A DNA stretch of 64,000 nt, taken from contig ONDA01000002.1 of assembly GCA_900316475.1 (NCBI GenBank), positions 46,859 to 110,858 on the forward strand, in the 5' to 3' direction. The DNA is from an uncultured Prevotellaceae bacterium. GTDB taxonomy: Bacteria; Bacteroidota; Bacteroidia; Bacteroidales; Bacteroidaceae. Both the position numbers and the translations under genes were made by a program. Below, piece by piece: positions 24,837 to 34,905 of this stretch; the stretch's first letter is position 1, and each line of letters begins with the position of its first letter. Below the pieces are notes generated by a model. It was not told the origin of the DNA. It saw nothing but the letters and a program-made list of their open reading frames with translations, and made no database searches.

Positions 24837-27800
24837 TTATCTGACGATGACTTTTTTGCCATTCCTGATATAGATGCCGCGCTGCGGCGTTACTACCTTC
24901 CGACCTTGGAGGTCGTAGACGTTCTCCGGCGTTTCATCTGTACCGACAGTCGGTATGGACTCTATTCCAGTAGGCAACTCGTCGAAAATGTCGATGAAAC
25001 CACGGGCGTTAGCCTCCGTCGTCGTGAAGTAAGCCTCGAAGGGCGATGCCGCACGATAAGTGACGAACTGCGAACCATTAGCGTTCATCGCGTACTTATC
25101 GTAAGCAGCCTGCACCGTCTCGTAGGCAGGTCTCAGCGTCCTCACGCCATTTGTCGTGCCAACAGCCTGTAACGAGGCCTTGACGGTAGCACTGGTAGCC
25201 GAGAAGGTCACCGTACCGTTCACCCTGTAAGCATCGTCATACATCGTGTTGTTAGGCATAGCGATGATGTAGGGTTGGTTGGCATACAGGTAGTTAGAAG
25301 CCGTAAAGCCCGATGAACCGAAACCGTAGAGCCAGAAGGGCTTCTTCGTATCGGAAGTACCCGACCAACGGCCGAAGGGCACGAGTTCGCCCTTTGTAGC
25401 ATGACTGATCTTCGTCGGCTGGAACGGCAACGTGATGGTCTCCCACCCCTGTGCAGAACCGTTACCTGTTGTCTTTGTGAACGAACGGCTGTAGGAGATG
25501 TTGGTGGCCGTAAATTCACGCGGAGCCCAGAAAGCATAGCCGTTTGTCAGCGTCACCTGTGTAGCCGTACTGCCTATCACCACATTCGGGGTGGTATAAG
25601 GTGCGTATAAACTTGACGTGACGTAAAGCAGAAGGTTGGGATTGCGTACCGACGATGTGGGCAGCATACCTGATGTGAGACCACGGGTGGTCTGCCAGTC
25701 AATATAGCATAGGGCCGAACAGTCGATGAACAGGTTGCCGGGCACCGATGTCACCTTATTATATACCGTGACACCCATGAGCTGCTTACAGTTACCGAAA
25801 GCCTGACTCATTATCGTCGTGGCCGACTCAGGCAGGAAGATGTATTTCAGCTGGGTATCGGCAAACATCGACAGACCGACGACATTGTCGGACGTTGCAT
25901 AAGCCGGCGACTTATAGTACTCACCGCCAGAAACGATATTGGCATTCTCAAGATTCAGGGTCTCCAGCGTAGCCGTCACAGCCGTATTGCTGTAGTTAAT
26001 GCCTGCCAACTGTCTGATGTAGCGGATGTCAGTGCCGTTAATCGGACCAGTAATGACCAGTTCCTTGACACTGGCAGCCGAATAGCCGCTACTGGCAATC
26101 GCCGTCTGCAGATTTCCTGCCGTTGTCATCGTCAGTGTCATGGTGCCGTTGTTAAAGGCGACGCCACCACTGATTCTTGTCATTCCGTTGTGAGAATAGA
26201 CATAGCTCTTCTTGTCTGCCGTTTCCGCTGTACCACTGTAATTAGTGATATTACCATAGATAATGACATCGTCACCGATAGCAATCTGAGGATTACCCGT
26301 CACCCACGGCTTGTTCTCCAGATAGTAAGTACCATAAACGCAGAACTGGTTAGCCGTCGTACCGTCATCCGAGATATAGAACGTGGCAGTGCCATAATTA
26401 CTGGAGAATGTATATTTTATCGACGAGATCTTACCCTTGATGTAGTATTTCTGCGATGATGTCGAACCTACAGACAAACCCAAGGCAACGTTAGTAGCAG
26501 CTACTGCATTATAGGGGTTTGACAACGTACCGTTACCCGTGGCGGTGGGGGTTGTACTGCCGCCCTGCTCGACGATAGCCTTGAACAGCTTCCAACCATT
26601 CTTTGACTGATATTTGCTCTTCGTTCCTGCGGGCACATAGAGTGTGGCGACATCACAAGTTCCTGAGAACGCGTCATCGGCTACATCGAACGGCGTAGTG
26701 ATGTCCGATGTTATCTTCTTTAGATTTTGATTACTAGAGAAAGCATATCCATCAATCTTCGTTACCGTTGCCGGAATGTTTACCTCTTCTAAGCTACTAC
26801 ATCCCGAAAGCGCCCACCCGCCAATTGTCTTAACGCCATTGGGCAAGGTGATGGTCTTCAAGTAATCGTGCCCCCAGAATGCGTCATATTCAAGTTCGAC
26901 TACCGTTGAAGGAATGGTGTAAGTCGTCGATGTATTACCAAGAGGATAAGCTTTCAGTATGGTCTTGTTTTTGTCAAAGAGCGCACCACGGGTGTCAGTC
27001 GACAGCTTAGAACTCCCCGAAGCGACGGAGAAACTCGTCAATGACGACATGGAGCTGAACGAAGTTGTCGCAACACTTGTCACCGAGGCAGGTATCGACA
27101 AGGTCTTAATCGATGAATTGCTAAACGTCGACGAGCCTATAGACTGTAGCGTTGTAGGTAGCGAAATACTGGTCAACTTGGCCTTATAGAAAGCATATGA
27201 GGCAATAGCCGTAACGCCACTTCTTACGCTGAACGAGGTGGCCGTCAGTCCCTCCGGGTATCTCACCAGCGTCTTTAAGTCCTTGGTATAAAGCACGCCA
27301 TTAAGAGCGTCGTAGCTGCTACTGCCACTCCCTACATAGAGGGTCGTCAACGCCGAACAGTTGTTGACGAACGAACTGCTCACACTCGTCACTGAAGCTG
27401 GGATGGACAAGTCTACCAACTGTTTACTATTGCCGAAGCAATTTGACTCTATCGACGTGATAGTATTCGGCAAATAAATATTGGTCAGTTTACTGTTATA
27501 AAACAAATATGCGGGCAGCACATTGTCTTTGGAAGCCGTGTATGAACCGTAATATTCCGTGGGGTCGCCGCCGACGATAGTAGCATTTTTACCGTCCTTC
27601 GTCAGACGCAGCTTCGTCACGTTACCCGTGGTTGTCAGATCGCGTATCACCTTCAGGTCGGCACCGTTCAGCGGACCGGTGACAACCAGCTCGGTGACGT
27701 TAGTCGTCGAATAGCCACTGTTGGCAATGCTCGACTGCAAGGTACCTGCCGTAGTCAGCGTCACCGTCATCACACCGTTGGAATAGGTGACGTTGCCCGT

Positions 27801-29645
27801 CGAGCCGCCACCGCCCTGCTCGACTATGTTGGTGAACTTGTTCCAACCTGCCAATGACTGATACTTGCTCTTGGTTCCTGCCGGCACATAGAGCGTGGCT
27901 GTCGAAGGGATACTATTAAAGACAGTTTCGCTGAGGGCGGTAGGTGAAGTGATGGCCGAGGTCACACTCTTCATAGCAGCATTGCTACTGAAAGCATAGT
28001 TATCAATCTTCGTCACCTTGGCCGGAATGTTGATTTCTTCCAAACTTGAGCAAGAAGCGAACGCATAGCCACCAATGGTTGTCACGTTGTCCGGCATGGT
28101 AATCTTCTTCAGGTACTTATTCGTCCAAAACGCATCGTACTCAATCTCCGTAACCGTCGATGGAATAGTGTAAGTCGTTGAGGTATTGCCTTGAGGATAA
28201 GCCTTCATTATGGTCTTGTTCTTATCGAAAAGGGCTCCTCGCGAGTCCGTTGACAAAACGGCATTACCCGATGCGACAGAGAAGCTCGTCAAAGCAGTCA
28301 TAGCACTAAAAGACGATGTACTCACAGTTGTTACTGAGGCTGGTATTGAGAGAGCGGTCAATGACGAATAGTAGAATACCATAGAACCGAACTCTTTCAA
28401 TGTCGTCGGCAACGTGATACTCGTCAGTTTTGCGTTTGAGAAAGCCTGATCACCAATCTTGGTGACACCACTGTTGACGGTATAAGACGTACCGGTCTTT
28501 CCTTCCGGATATTTCACCAATGTCTTGCCGTCCTTTGTATACAATACGCCGGAGTAGTGAGTGTAACTGGCATTGCCGTTCTCCACATAGATAGCCGACA
28601 TAGCTGAAGAACCGCTAAAACAGCTACTGTACAAAACTGTCACAGAGGCAGGAATGGTTATACTTGTCAGTTTTTTGCAGTTGCTGAGACATCCATAGTC
28701 AAGCTTAGTAATTGAGTTCGGCAGCACAAGGTTCTCCAGTTTCGACGAATAAAACAGATATGGGGGAAGCACATTGTCGTTTTTTGCCGTATAGTCATCA
28801 TAATACTTCGTCGTATTTCCGCCGACAATGTTAGCACCAGAGATGTCGAGTGACGTCAGGTTACCTGTTGTACTCATATCGCGCAGCACCTTGAGGTCGG
28901 CACCATTCAGCGGGCCTCTGATGACCAGACTCGTCTCCGTGCCTGACACCTTCGTGTCGAGGGTGCCGGCGGTAGTCAGCGTGATGACACCGTCATCTTG
29001 TCCGGCTTCCTTTGTCAGCGTCGTGTTATTATATACCATGTCCAACATCCAGAAGGTGTTATCACTGCTTAAGCAGTAAAAGAACACGCTGTCGGTGAGC
29101 ACCAGTCTGTTTCCGTTGTTTTCAATACGGAAAACGATGTCGTCTTGATGCACATTGATATAGCCCTCATCACAATCGTATTCGTCGAAAGCACCTATAC
29201 AAATCACCTGGTTGGAATACTGTGTATTTCCACCAGTGAAACTGTATGTTCCAGTCATACGTTGGCCTACCGGCACATGTAACTCCGTCTTGGCCGCGTT
29301 CAGCGTACCATAGAAATAATTATAGGTGGGTGCTTCACAACCTTCTGAATAGAAGAAGGGCGACAAGTTAGCAATCCACACCTTGTTGCTGGAACTATTG
29401 TCAGCCGTAATAGTCACAGGCCATGATGCAATATCGGTTCTGTTACTACCAACAGCAGTGTATGCACCAACGAGTGCCGAGGCGTTGCTGATGGCCTTCA
29501 TAGGTGCCTTCATCATACCATTGCCAGACGATGCTTTCACCACAGACTTCACCTTGACCTTGCGCGGCTGGGAGCCGGCCACGGCAACCGTTGCGCCAAG
29601 CAGCAGCACGGCGGTCATCATATATTTCAGTGTTCTTGTCTTCAT
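24837..29645 (-). CDS. BspA-like leucine-rich-repeat surface protein with sorting tail
   Basis: About 1602 residues. Signal peptide (MKTRTLKYMMTAVLLLGATVAVAG). It has three large modules, each starting with a segment such as GTLQSSIANSGYSTTNVTEL followed by GPLNGADLKVIRDL, then BspA-type LRRs (ITLPTTLKEFG, SLEEINIPAKVTKIDNYAF, LTSISLPTTLQSIGSSTF). Modules 1 and 2 are near copies and include repeated GALFDKNKTI and YTIPSTV stretches. A non-LRR insert lies between modules 2 and 3 (SSQKYYIKGKISSIKYTF, OB-like). The end is VYDLQGRKV...GIYIRNGKKVIVR. BspA-like proteins bind host or surface ligands. It is the last gene of a six-gene operon, 15 nt after the BACON lipoprotein. The start could also be 29651. 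Confidence 0.88.
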   Translation of the reverse strand: MKTRTLKYMMTAVLLLGATVAVAGSQPRKVKVKSVVKASSGNGMMKAPMKAISNASALVGAYTAVGSNRTDIASWPVTITADNSSSNKVWIANLSPFFYSEGCEAPTYNYFYGTLNAAKTELHVPVGQRMTGTYSFTGGNTQYSNQVICIGAFDEYDCDEGYINVHQDDIVFRIENNGNRLVLTDSVFFYCLSSDNTFWMLDMVYNNTTLTKEAGQDDGVITLTTAGTLDTKVSGTETSLVIRGPLNGADLKVLRDMSTTGNLTSLDISGANIVGGNTTKYYDDYTAKNDNVLPPYLFYSSKLENLVLPNSITKLDYGCLSNCKKLTSITIPASVTVLYSSCFSGSSAMSAIYVENGNASYTHYSGVLYTKDGKTLVKYPEGKTGTSYTVNSGVTKIGDQAFSNAKLTSITLPTTLKEFGSMVFYYSSLTALSIPASVTTVSTSSFSAMTALTSFSVASGNAVLSTDSRGALFDKNKTIMKAYPQGNTSTTYTIPSTVTEIEYDAFWTNKYLKKITMPDNVTTIGGYAFASCSSLEEINIPAKVTKIDNYAFSSNAAMKSVTSAITSPTALSETVFNSIPSTATLYVPAGTKSKYQSLAGWNKFTNIVEQGGGGSTGNVTYSNGVMTVTLTTAGTLQSSIANSGYSTTNVTELVVTGPLNGADLKVIRDLTTTGNVTKLRLTKDGKNATIVGGDPTEYYGSYTASKDNVLPAYLFYNSKLTNIYLPNTITSIESNCFGNSKQLVDLSIPASVTSVSSSFVNNCSALTTLYVGSGSSSYDALNGVLYTKDLKTLVRYPEGLTATSFSVRSGVTAIASYAFYKAKLTSISLPTTLQSIGSSTFSNSSIKTLSIPASVTSVATTSFSSMSSLTSFSVASGSSKLSTDTRGALFDKNKTILKAYPLGNTSTTYTIPSTVVELEYDAFWGHDYLKTITLPNGVKTIGGWALSGCSSLEEVNIPATVTKIDGYAFSSNQNLKKITSDITTPFDVADDAFSGTCDVATLYVPAGTKSKYQSKNGWKLFKAIVEQGGSTTPTATGNGTLSNPYNAVAATNVALGLSVGSTSSQKYYIKGKISSIKYTFSSNYGTATFYISDDGTTANQFCVYGTYYLENKPWVTGNPQIAIGDDVIIYGNITNYSGTAETADKKSYVYSHNGMTRISGGVAFNNGTMTLTMTTAGNLQTAIASSGYSAASVKELVITGPINGTDIRYIRQLAGINYSNTAVTATLETLNLENANIVSGGEYYKSPAYATSDNVVGLSMFADTQLKYIFLPESATTIMSQAFGNCKQLMGVTVYNKVTSVPGNLFIDCSALCYIDWQTTRGLTSGMLPTSSVRNPNLLLYVTSSLYAPYTTPNVVIGSTATQVTLTNGYAFWAPREFTATNISYSRSFTKTTGNGSAQGWETITLPFQPTKISHATKGELVPFGRWSGTSDTKKPFWLYGFGSSGFTASNYLYANQPYIIAMPNNTMYDDAYRVNGTVTFSATSATVKASLQAVGTTNGVRTLRPAYETVQAAYDKYAMNANGSQFVTYRAASPFEAYFTTTEANARGFIDIFDELPTGIESIPTVGTDETPENVYDLQGRKVVTPQRGIYIRNGKKVIVR

Positions 29646-29666
29646 AATCATCTTCTCATTTTAAGG

Positions 29667-30713
29667 TTATTTGTTCACTGAGCGCGATGGTACATTGGGC
29701 GTCGGGTTGTCGCCGGCGTTTGGCGTATTGGGATTGGCTGCCTCCAAGGTCACTGTGAGTGTGTTCGATGAATACGTCGTTCCGTACGAATTCTGTACAT
29801 ACGCACGTACATAGTACCTTGTACCAGCCACCAAGACATTATGGTCGACTGTACCGTTATACGTACCGCCCGTAGAGCTACCGCTCCAATACGTATAGTA
29901 GTCGCTTAGGGTAGGCGTCGAATTCGTGCTACTGTAGCAGACACCATAGTTAGTTGAAGCAGGATTCGACGTGAACGTCATCGAGAACTGGAATGATGAA
30001 CTGGTGGGATTGCCAACACTGAACGCCGTGATTACGGGTGCATTGCCGGTAGACGCCGCCTGTGTCACGGTGACAATGCGGTCGGCAGTGTAGCCATTTT
30101 TCACTGTCACTGTAGCTGTACGTGCGGTAGTACCCGTATTGGCCGTCACGGATACTTTGACAGAATGGTCATAGCTGCTGCCGCTGGCCGGGGTCACCGT
30201 ACACCACGTCTGGTTTGAAGATACCGTCCAGGCGTCGGTCGACGTCACGTTGAACGTCTGCTGTGTTGCCGTGGCATCGAAGGACAGCGACGTACGGTCA
30301 ACCGTCAGCGAATGTTCCTCCGTAGGAGTAGGCTCAGTACTACCCTCCCCACGTTGGCGTACTGTCAAGGTGACAGAACGCTCCAACCCGCTGATCTTCA
30401 ACTGCACGGCGCGTTCGTTACCAGTATTCGGCGAAGCTGTTTCTATCGTGACAGTGGCGTTCCCAGAACCTTCCTTAGGGTTGACAATCAGCCAGTTGGG
30501 GATATTCGTTATCATCCACTTGCAATTAGCCGTCAGCGAGACACGTTCTTGTACACCTGTCGCACTCGAGAAATCCAGCGACGACGGACTGACCAGTATT
30601 TGCTCACTGCTGACGACGACGTCGTCTTTAGCGTCACCGCCACTGTCACTGGGGCATCCCATCAGGAGCAAGGACGACATCAAGAGCAGAACTCCATATA
30701 TTTTTCTAATCAT
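29667..30713 (-). CDS. BACON-domain lipoprotein
   Basis: 348 residues. Signal peptide II with lipobox LLLMGC (Cys20), so it is lipid-anchored. Two BACON-like domains follow (about 40-120: SPSSLDFSSATGVQERVSL, VTIETASPNTGNERAVQL, VTLTVRQRG; about 135-220: VDRTSLSFDATATQQTF, VTVTQAA). A fibronectin-III-like domain with an ARYYVRAYVQNSYGT-type strand pattern (GTRYYVRAYVQNSYGT) precedes an Asn/Pro-rich end. BACON domains are linked to carbohydrate or mucin binding and spacing in Bacteroidetes. It lies between the OMP-like gene and the BspA-like gene, so probably part of the same surface assembly. Confidence 0.88.
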   Translation of the reverse strand: MIRKIYGVLLLMSSLLLMGCPSDSGGDAKDDVVVSSEQILVSPSSLDFSSATGVQERVSLTANCKWMITNIPNWLIVNPKEGSGNATVTIETASPNTGNERAVQLKISGLERSVTLTVRQRGEGSTEPTPTEEHSLTVDRTSLSFDATATQQTFNVTSTDAWTVSSNQTWCTVTPASGSSYDHSVKVSVTANTGTTARTATVTVKNGYTADRIVTVTQAASTGNAPVITAFSVGNPTSSSFQFSMTFTSNPASTNYGVCYSSTNSTPTLSDYYTYWSGSSTGGTYNGTVDHNVLVAGTRYYVRAYVQNSYGTTYSSNTLTVTLEAANPNTPNAGDNPTPNVPSRSVNK

Positions 30714-30812
30714 ACCTTATTATATATATTACTTACAGATTTCTATTTTCTGAATCACGCCAGACCTCGCTCAGGATCTGCCACAGGACCTTACACCTTA
30801 TTATATATATTA
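30714..30812. repeat. Duplicated 18-bp spacer sequence
   Basis: ACCTTATTATATATATTA occurs exactly at 30714-30731 and 30795-30812. The second copy overlaps the stop of the gene at 30810. It looks like a small spacer duplication inside the operon. Confidence 0.85.
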
Positions 30813-31739
30813 GAAGTAAATCAGCAGACCGAGATGCATGCCGAAGCCCTCCGTCCATGCCTTGATCTTGTCGTCTTTTTCTAAGATCTTCGCTGTATTG
30901 TCCTTGTCGATGGCGAAGAGATACTCCGGCGTTGCCTGCAGGCTGAAGTGTTCGCCGAGACGGAAACGGAAGCGTGCGCCGGCCGTTCCTGAGATGGTCG
31001 TCGTCTTGTCGTAGCCGCTCTTGGTGGGCTTGCTCAACTCCTTGCCGGTGATGAAGTTCATGGCACCGCCCACCAACGGGGTGATGGTGAAGGCGTTGGC
31101 CAACTTGATCTCCCAGCCTAAACGCAGGAAAGCCCGCATAGCCGTATAGTTATACGAGGCCATCAGGTCTTGCGACACCTTGTTGTAGAAGCTCATGTCA
31201 CTGCTCTTCTCGATACCATAGATGAAGCCTGCCTCAGCATTGAAGCCGCCAAAGTTGATACCTACAGAAGCCTCCGGGCCCATCAGTCCTACAACGTTAA
31301 AGCCAGCGCCCACATAGACGGGGTGCTTCTTCTCGGCAGACGTTATCTCGATGACAATGTCGTAGACGGCCTTCGACTCCACGGTCTCAGGGATGCGGTA
31401 GTCGCGGATGATACCCAAACGCGGGTGACGGATGGTGATGAGCTTCGTGCCCTTGGGGACATAGATAAGCACCTCGCCCGTTCCCTGGACGGCTTTCAGC
31501 ACGCCGAGATTCGGGGAGTACGTAAACTGGCCGTCCTTGGCCGAAAAGCGCAACAGGGCACCCTCGACGCCGTTGTTGTCCTTGACGCCAGCCTTCGAGG
31601 CCGTCAAGTCGGTCATGTTACGCTTGAACTTGGCAATGCGGAAGTCGGCCTTGCTGTCGTCGTTATCCTGTGCCATCACTGTTGCCGGCATGAGCATCAC
31701 TGCCAGCAGGAAGAACAATGTCTTAATATGCTGTGTCAT
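30810..31739 (-). CDS. Exported beta-barrel-like protein of unknown function
   Basis: 309 residues. Signal peptide MTQHIKTLFFLLAVMLMPATVMAQ. The N-terminal half has a PEGA-like strand set (GTGEVLIYVPKGTKLITIRH). The C-terminal half (VYVGAGFNVVGLMGPEASVG, FLRLGWEIKLANAFTITPL, ending LGLLIYF) looks like a small outer membrane barrel with an aromatic C-terminus. The start at 31739 is in overlap with the stop of the upstream gene; a Met at 31748 is also possible. Function not recognised. Confidence 0.75.
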   Translation of the reverse strand: MTQHIKTLFFLLAVMLMPATVMAQDNDDSKADFRIAKFKRNMTDLTASKAGVKDNNGVEGALLRFSAKDGQFTYSPNLGVLKAVQGTGEVLIYVPKGTKLITIRHPRLGIIRDYRIPETVESKAVYDIVIEITSAEKKHPVYVGAGFNVVGLMGPEASVGINFGGFNAEAGFIYGIEKSSDMSFYNKVSQDLMASYNYTAMRAFLRLGWEIKLANAFTITPLVGGAMNFITGKELSKPTKSGYDKTTTISGTAGARFRFRLGEHFSLQATPEYLFAIDKDNTAKILEKDDKIKAWTEGFGMHLGLLIYF

Positions 31740-32760
31740 AGCTTTCATTGGGACTGCTGGGCAGCACGAAGTCGCCCAAGGTGAATACGTCGTTGGGGTT
31801 CAGTTTCTGGCCCTTGTTCTTGTCGAGCCATTCGGGTTGCCACGTACGGACGTGGATCTGCGGGGCATCGGGATTCGAGAAATCCCAGATCATGAAGACG
31901 TAGCCCTCGTCGCTGTAGCGCTGCGAGTTCCACTCCTGGCGAAGCGTCACGGCGTAGATGTTCTTGTCCGTGGGGTGTGCCTCGATGGACACGTTGTCGA
32001 ACTTCACGCGGATATAGCGGTTAGCACGGAAGGCGTTCGAAAGATTACGCAGATATTCCTTCTTGGTCTGCTTCTTATAGAGCACCTGCGGACTGGCAGG
32101 CATCACCTCCGAGGGCTTCGACTTGATGACGCGGCCGGTAATAATCAGGGCGTCGTCGCTGAACACCTGCTGCATGAACTTCAGGTCCTTCTTCTCATAG
32201 GCCGTGCGGAACTGCTCTACGTAGTCGCGTATCTCCATACGGCGGCGCTCGTCGGTAATCTCGTTCTGACCGGTCAGCGCCTTGCTGTACATCTTCATGC
32301 TCACCGTCAGGTAGAAGCTCTCCATCTGGCCTTGCTTGTTGAAGTTGATGACGGCTTCCTGGTATTCGGGCTCACGGTCGTCGATGTTGTCGGCAGGCCA
32401 CATCATAATAGGCAGACAGCGCACCTGATAGCCGTGGTTGGTAGTCAGGCAGCGCTCCACAATCTCTTCCTCTTCACAGACGAAGTGGATGTTCGACCAG
32501 AGAATCGTCATCTCCGCACGCGACTCAGGCGTAATGTTCAGGCCCGAAAGCTGTAGCGGCGTGCCCGTCCTGCTGGCACGATTGGCCTCGGTCAGCAGTC
32601 CCGAGATGGTTCGTTCGATATTCGTCTTCAAATTCTGATTGAAGACACCGTCATTCAGACGCAGGGCCACTCGCTCGGCGCCCTTAGGCTGTGCCATAGC
32701 ACCGAGAGCCACCATCATACAGGCGGCAAGTGCGGCAATGCTGTTAACTATTCTTTTCAT
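31723..32760 (-). CDS. Exported protein with NTF2-like region, unknown function
   Basis: 345 residues. Signal peptide (MKRIVNSIAALAACMMVALGAMAQ). A central part (RRRMEIRDYVEQFRTAYEKKDLKFMQQVFSDDALIITGR, then VKFDNVSIEAH... YAVTLRQEW) has the pattern of an NTF2/SnoaL-like domain, which is inference from helix and strand order. It overlaps the next gene by 17 nt and follows the previous one by 15 nt. Confidence 0.75.
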   Translation of the reverse strand: MKRIVNSIAALAACMMVALGAMAQPKGAERVALRLNDGVFNQNLKTNIERTISGLLTEANRASRTGTPLQLSGLNITPESRAEMTILWSNIHFVCEEEEIVERCLTTNHGYQVRCLPIMMWPADNIDDREPEYQEAVINFNKQGQMESFYLTVSMKMYSKALTGQNEITDERRRMEIRDYVEQFRTAYEKKDLKFMQQVFSDDALIITGRVIKSKPSEVMPASPQVLYKKQTKKEYLRNLSNAFRANRYIRVKFDNVSIEAHPTDKNIYAVTLRQEWNSQRYSDEGYVFMIWDFSNPDAPQIHVRTWQPEWLDKNKGQKLNPNDVFTLGDFVLPSSPNESYDTAY

Positions 32761-32775
32761 ATTGCGTTCAGCTTA

Positions 32776-33684
32776 TTATTCGTTCAACTGGAACCAGATG
32801 GCACCGCAGCCACCATAGTTAGTAACAGAGTCATTCTGACCAGTACGCAGGTTCTTGCGCGAGTTCTCGCTGCCTGGTCCCAGCACGGCACGGATGCGGG
32901 CATCGGTGTCGTAGACAATCAGGTAGCTACGTAGCGGGTCGCGCATCGTGCGGTACTTACCCATCTTCGTAATCTCGCCATTGAGCTTCAGGGGCACCAT
33001 CACACTCTTCAGGTCGTAAAACGAGCGTACGGCCAGGATCTGCTCCAGCGCCGTTCCCGTGCCAGCCACAACGTTGTTGCGCTCAGCGACACGTGCTGCA
33101 GCGCGCTCCACGGCGGCCTCCTGCTCGGGAGTCATGCTATTGCCGTTCAGCAGGTAGACATCGAGTATCTCGTCGTCGCTCAGGCCCTCAATGCTGACGA
33201 CACTCACGTCTGGCAAATTGGCCGTCTCGCGGGTCGGCGCGCCATTCTCTGCTTCTGGTGCGTCCTCGGCATTCTCCGCCTTGCCGGCAGGCTCTTCTAC
33301 GCCGTCCTCAGGCTGTTCCTTGAACTTCACCTTGTAACCGGCCTCGCAAAGCAGTGCCGCCAGCTTCGCCAGCTTGACACAGGTCAGCACGCGGGTCTGC
33401 GAGCCGCGCTTCGTCTCCAACGACTCCACCAGTTCACGCACGTCGTCGGAACTCAGTTCCACATCCTTGTCGTGGGTCTGCTCGGCAGCCCATTGGTCGG
33501 CTTCGTGCATCATCTCCTCAAAGGCGGCGTCCAAAGCCTCCTCGCGGTCGACGCGCGTAGCTTCACCGTAGACGTAATTCGGACTCGACTTAATCCTGTT
33601 CATCTCCTTCTGCACGTCACGCTGTGCATTCACCGGCAGCAAGCCGACGAGCAGTACAATCAGTAATGCAAAAATCTTTTTCAT
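32776..33684 (-). CDS. Exported protein of unknown function
   Basis: 302 residues. Signal peptide MKKIFALLIVLLVGLLPVNAQ. An acidic, Ala/Glu-rich linker (about 125-155) separates two segments. The second has TGTALEQILAVRSFYDLKSV and ends GGCGAIWFQLNE. Its ATG follows the stop of the upstream gene without any gap (TAGATG), so the pair is tightly coupled. No known family recognised. Confidence 0.75.
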   Translation of the reverse strand: MKKIFALLIVLLVGLLPVNAQRDVQKEMNRIKSSPNYVYGEATRVDREEALDAAFEEMMHEADQWAAEQTHDKDVELSSDDVRELVESLETKRGSQTRVLTCVKLAKLAALLCEAGYKVKFKEQPEDGVEEPAGKAENAEDAPEAENGAPTRETANLPDVSVVSIEGLSDDEILDVYLLNGNSMTPEQEAAVERAAARVAERNNVVAGTGTALEQILAVRSFYDLKSVMVPLKLNGEITKMGKYRTMRDPLRSYLIVYDTDARIRAVLGPGSENSRKNLRTGQNDSVTNYGGCGAIWFQLNE

Positions 33685-34815
33685 CTATTCATATTTTTTT
33701 TTATTCTTAGCTCTCTCTATCTTGTGGTTGCGTGTCAGCATCAAGGCGTTGTGCATCGGCACATAGGTGTGAAGCCGCGCCTTGATGGTGCCCTGACGGT
33801 TGTCAATGACCGACAGTGGGATGACGACCGACATGACATGGTTATAATACTCATGCTCGTTGACGGCAAACACCGAAGCGCAAACCTCGTCATAGTCTAC
33901 CGACTCGATGCCGAAGTAGAGTGTACAGCCAGTAGCCTCACAATGGGCTATCCACTGCCGCAGGGGCACGCTGAACTGCTTGTTCTTGAAACCGTAAAGT
34001 ATCTGTGTCACATCCATCTGGTAGTCGCCCGACACGTCGCCCGACAGCATCATGTTGGCTGCGGTCTCAGCCGGGTGCGACACATCGTTTACCAACCGGT
34101 AGCGCTGGTCCGACTTCCGACAGTAATAAGTGCTGGAACTGATGTTCTTGCGCAGATACCATCCGCCCTCGTGAGTATAGTAGAAGGGCTGGGCCGACGG
34201 CGTCAGCGTTGCCACGTCGGGCTCGGCCACCTGCCATTCTCTCAGTTGCTGCCGCGTCAACTCATACTCAAAACCGTCCTCGGCCTCACTCTTGCTGACA
34301 CCCAGCAGCAACTGGTATTCCATAGGGAACGTCACCGTCAGCAACTCCTGACCGCTACGTGTCCATGTTGCCACATATATTTTGTCGTCGGTGCTGTAGC
34401 CAAAGCCGTCGCCGGGATGCAGCGTCGCTACCGTTGCCATGGAGCCATGGACGAACTTGAAACGGTCGTCGCGCAGCATGTGCTTCACCGTATGGTCAGC
34501 AGGCGGGTAGTTCAGCAACAGGAAATAGCGCTCCAGGAAATCTGTCAGCACACGCTGGGTGCCGTCGCGACGGAGCACATCCGAGAAGATGTCGTAGCCG
34601 ATATTGTCGATGCGACCGCCAAGGACGCGCACATACACCCGCCGGCCACCAACCTGCATAAAGTTGTAGCCTTCGGTCAGACCGGTCGTGCTAATACCAG
34701 CACGACCCGCCAGAGCCTTCAGCTCCTGCGAGCGGAATGTGACTGCCGTCGCGAACTCAGCACAACACAGCAAAAACACCAAAACTACAGCCCGAAAATG
34801 GCGCACGATATTCAT
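33685..34815 (-). CDS. Exported protein of unknown function, first gene of the operon
   Basis: 376 residues. Signal peptide (MNIVRHFRAVVLVFLLCCAEFATA). The N-terminal part contains NFMQVGGRRVYVRVLGGRIDNIGY; the end is basic (KIERAKNKKKYE). No family recognised. The promoter's -7 box ends at 34823, so transcription should start at about 34819; I choose the second Met (34815) and the mRNA would be almost leaderless. Confidence 0.75.
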   Translation of the reverse strand: MNIVRHFRAVVLVFLLCCAEFATAVTFRSQELKALAGRAGISTTGLTEGYNFMQVGGRRVYVRVLGGRIDNIGYDIFSDVLRRDGTQRVLTDFLERYFLLLNYPPADHTVKHMLRDDRFKFVHGSMATVATLHPGDGFGYSTDDKIYVATWTRSGQELLTVTFPMEYQLLLGVSKSEAEDGFEYELTRQQLREWQVAEPDVATLTPSAQPFYYTHEGGWYLRKNISSSTYYCRKSDQRYRLVNDVSHPAETAANMMLSGDVSGDYQMDVTQILYGFKNKQFSVPLRQWIAHCEATGCTLYFGIESVDYDEVCASVFAVNEHEYYNHVMSVVIPLSVIDNRQGTIKARLHTYVPMHNALMLTRNHKIERAKNKKKYE

Positions 34816-34822
34816 CATGGTG

Positions 34823-34854
34823 CAAAATTAAGCATTTTTCATAAAATAACCAAA
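34823..34854 (-). promoter_or_regulatory. Promoter of the exported-protein operon
   Basis: TTTG (34854-34851), 20 nt, TAATTTTG (34830-34823) on the minus strand. Confidence 0.8.
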
Positions 34855-34905
34855 CAAAATCGCTTGTAATTTCAAAAAAGGAAGAGAACTGTTTGGAGAA
34901 AGGAT

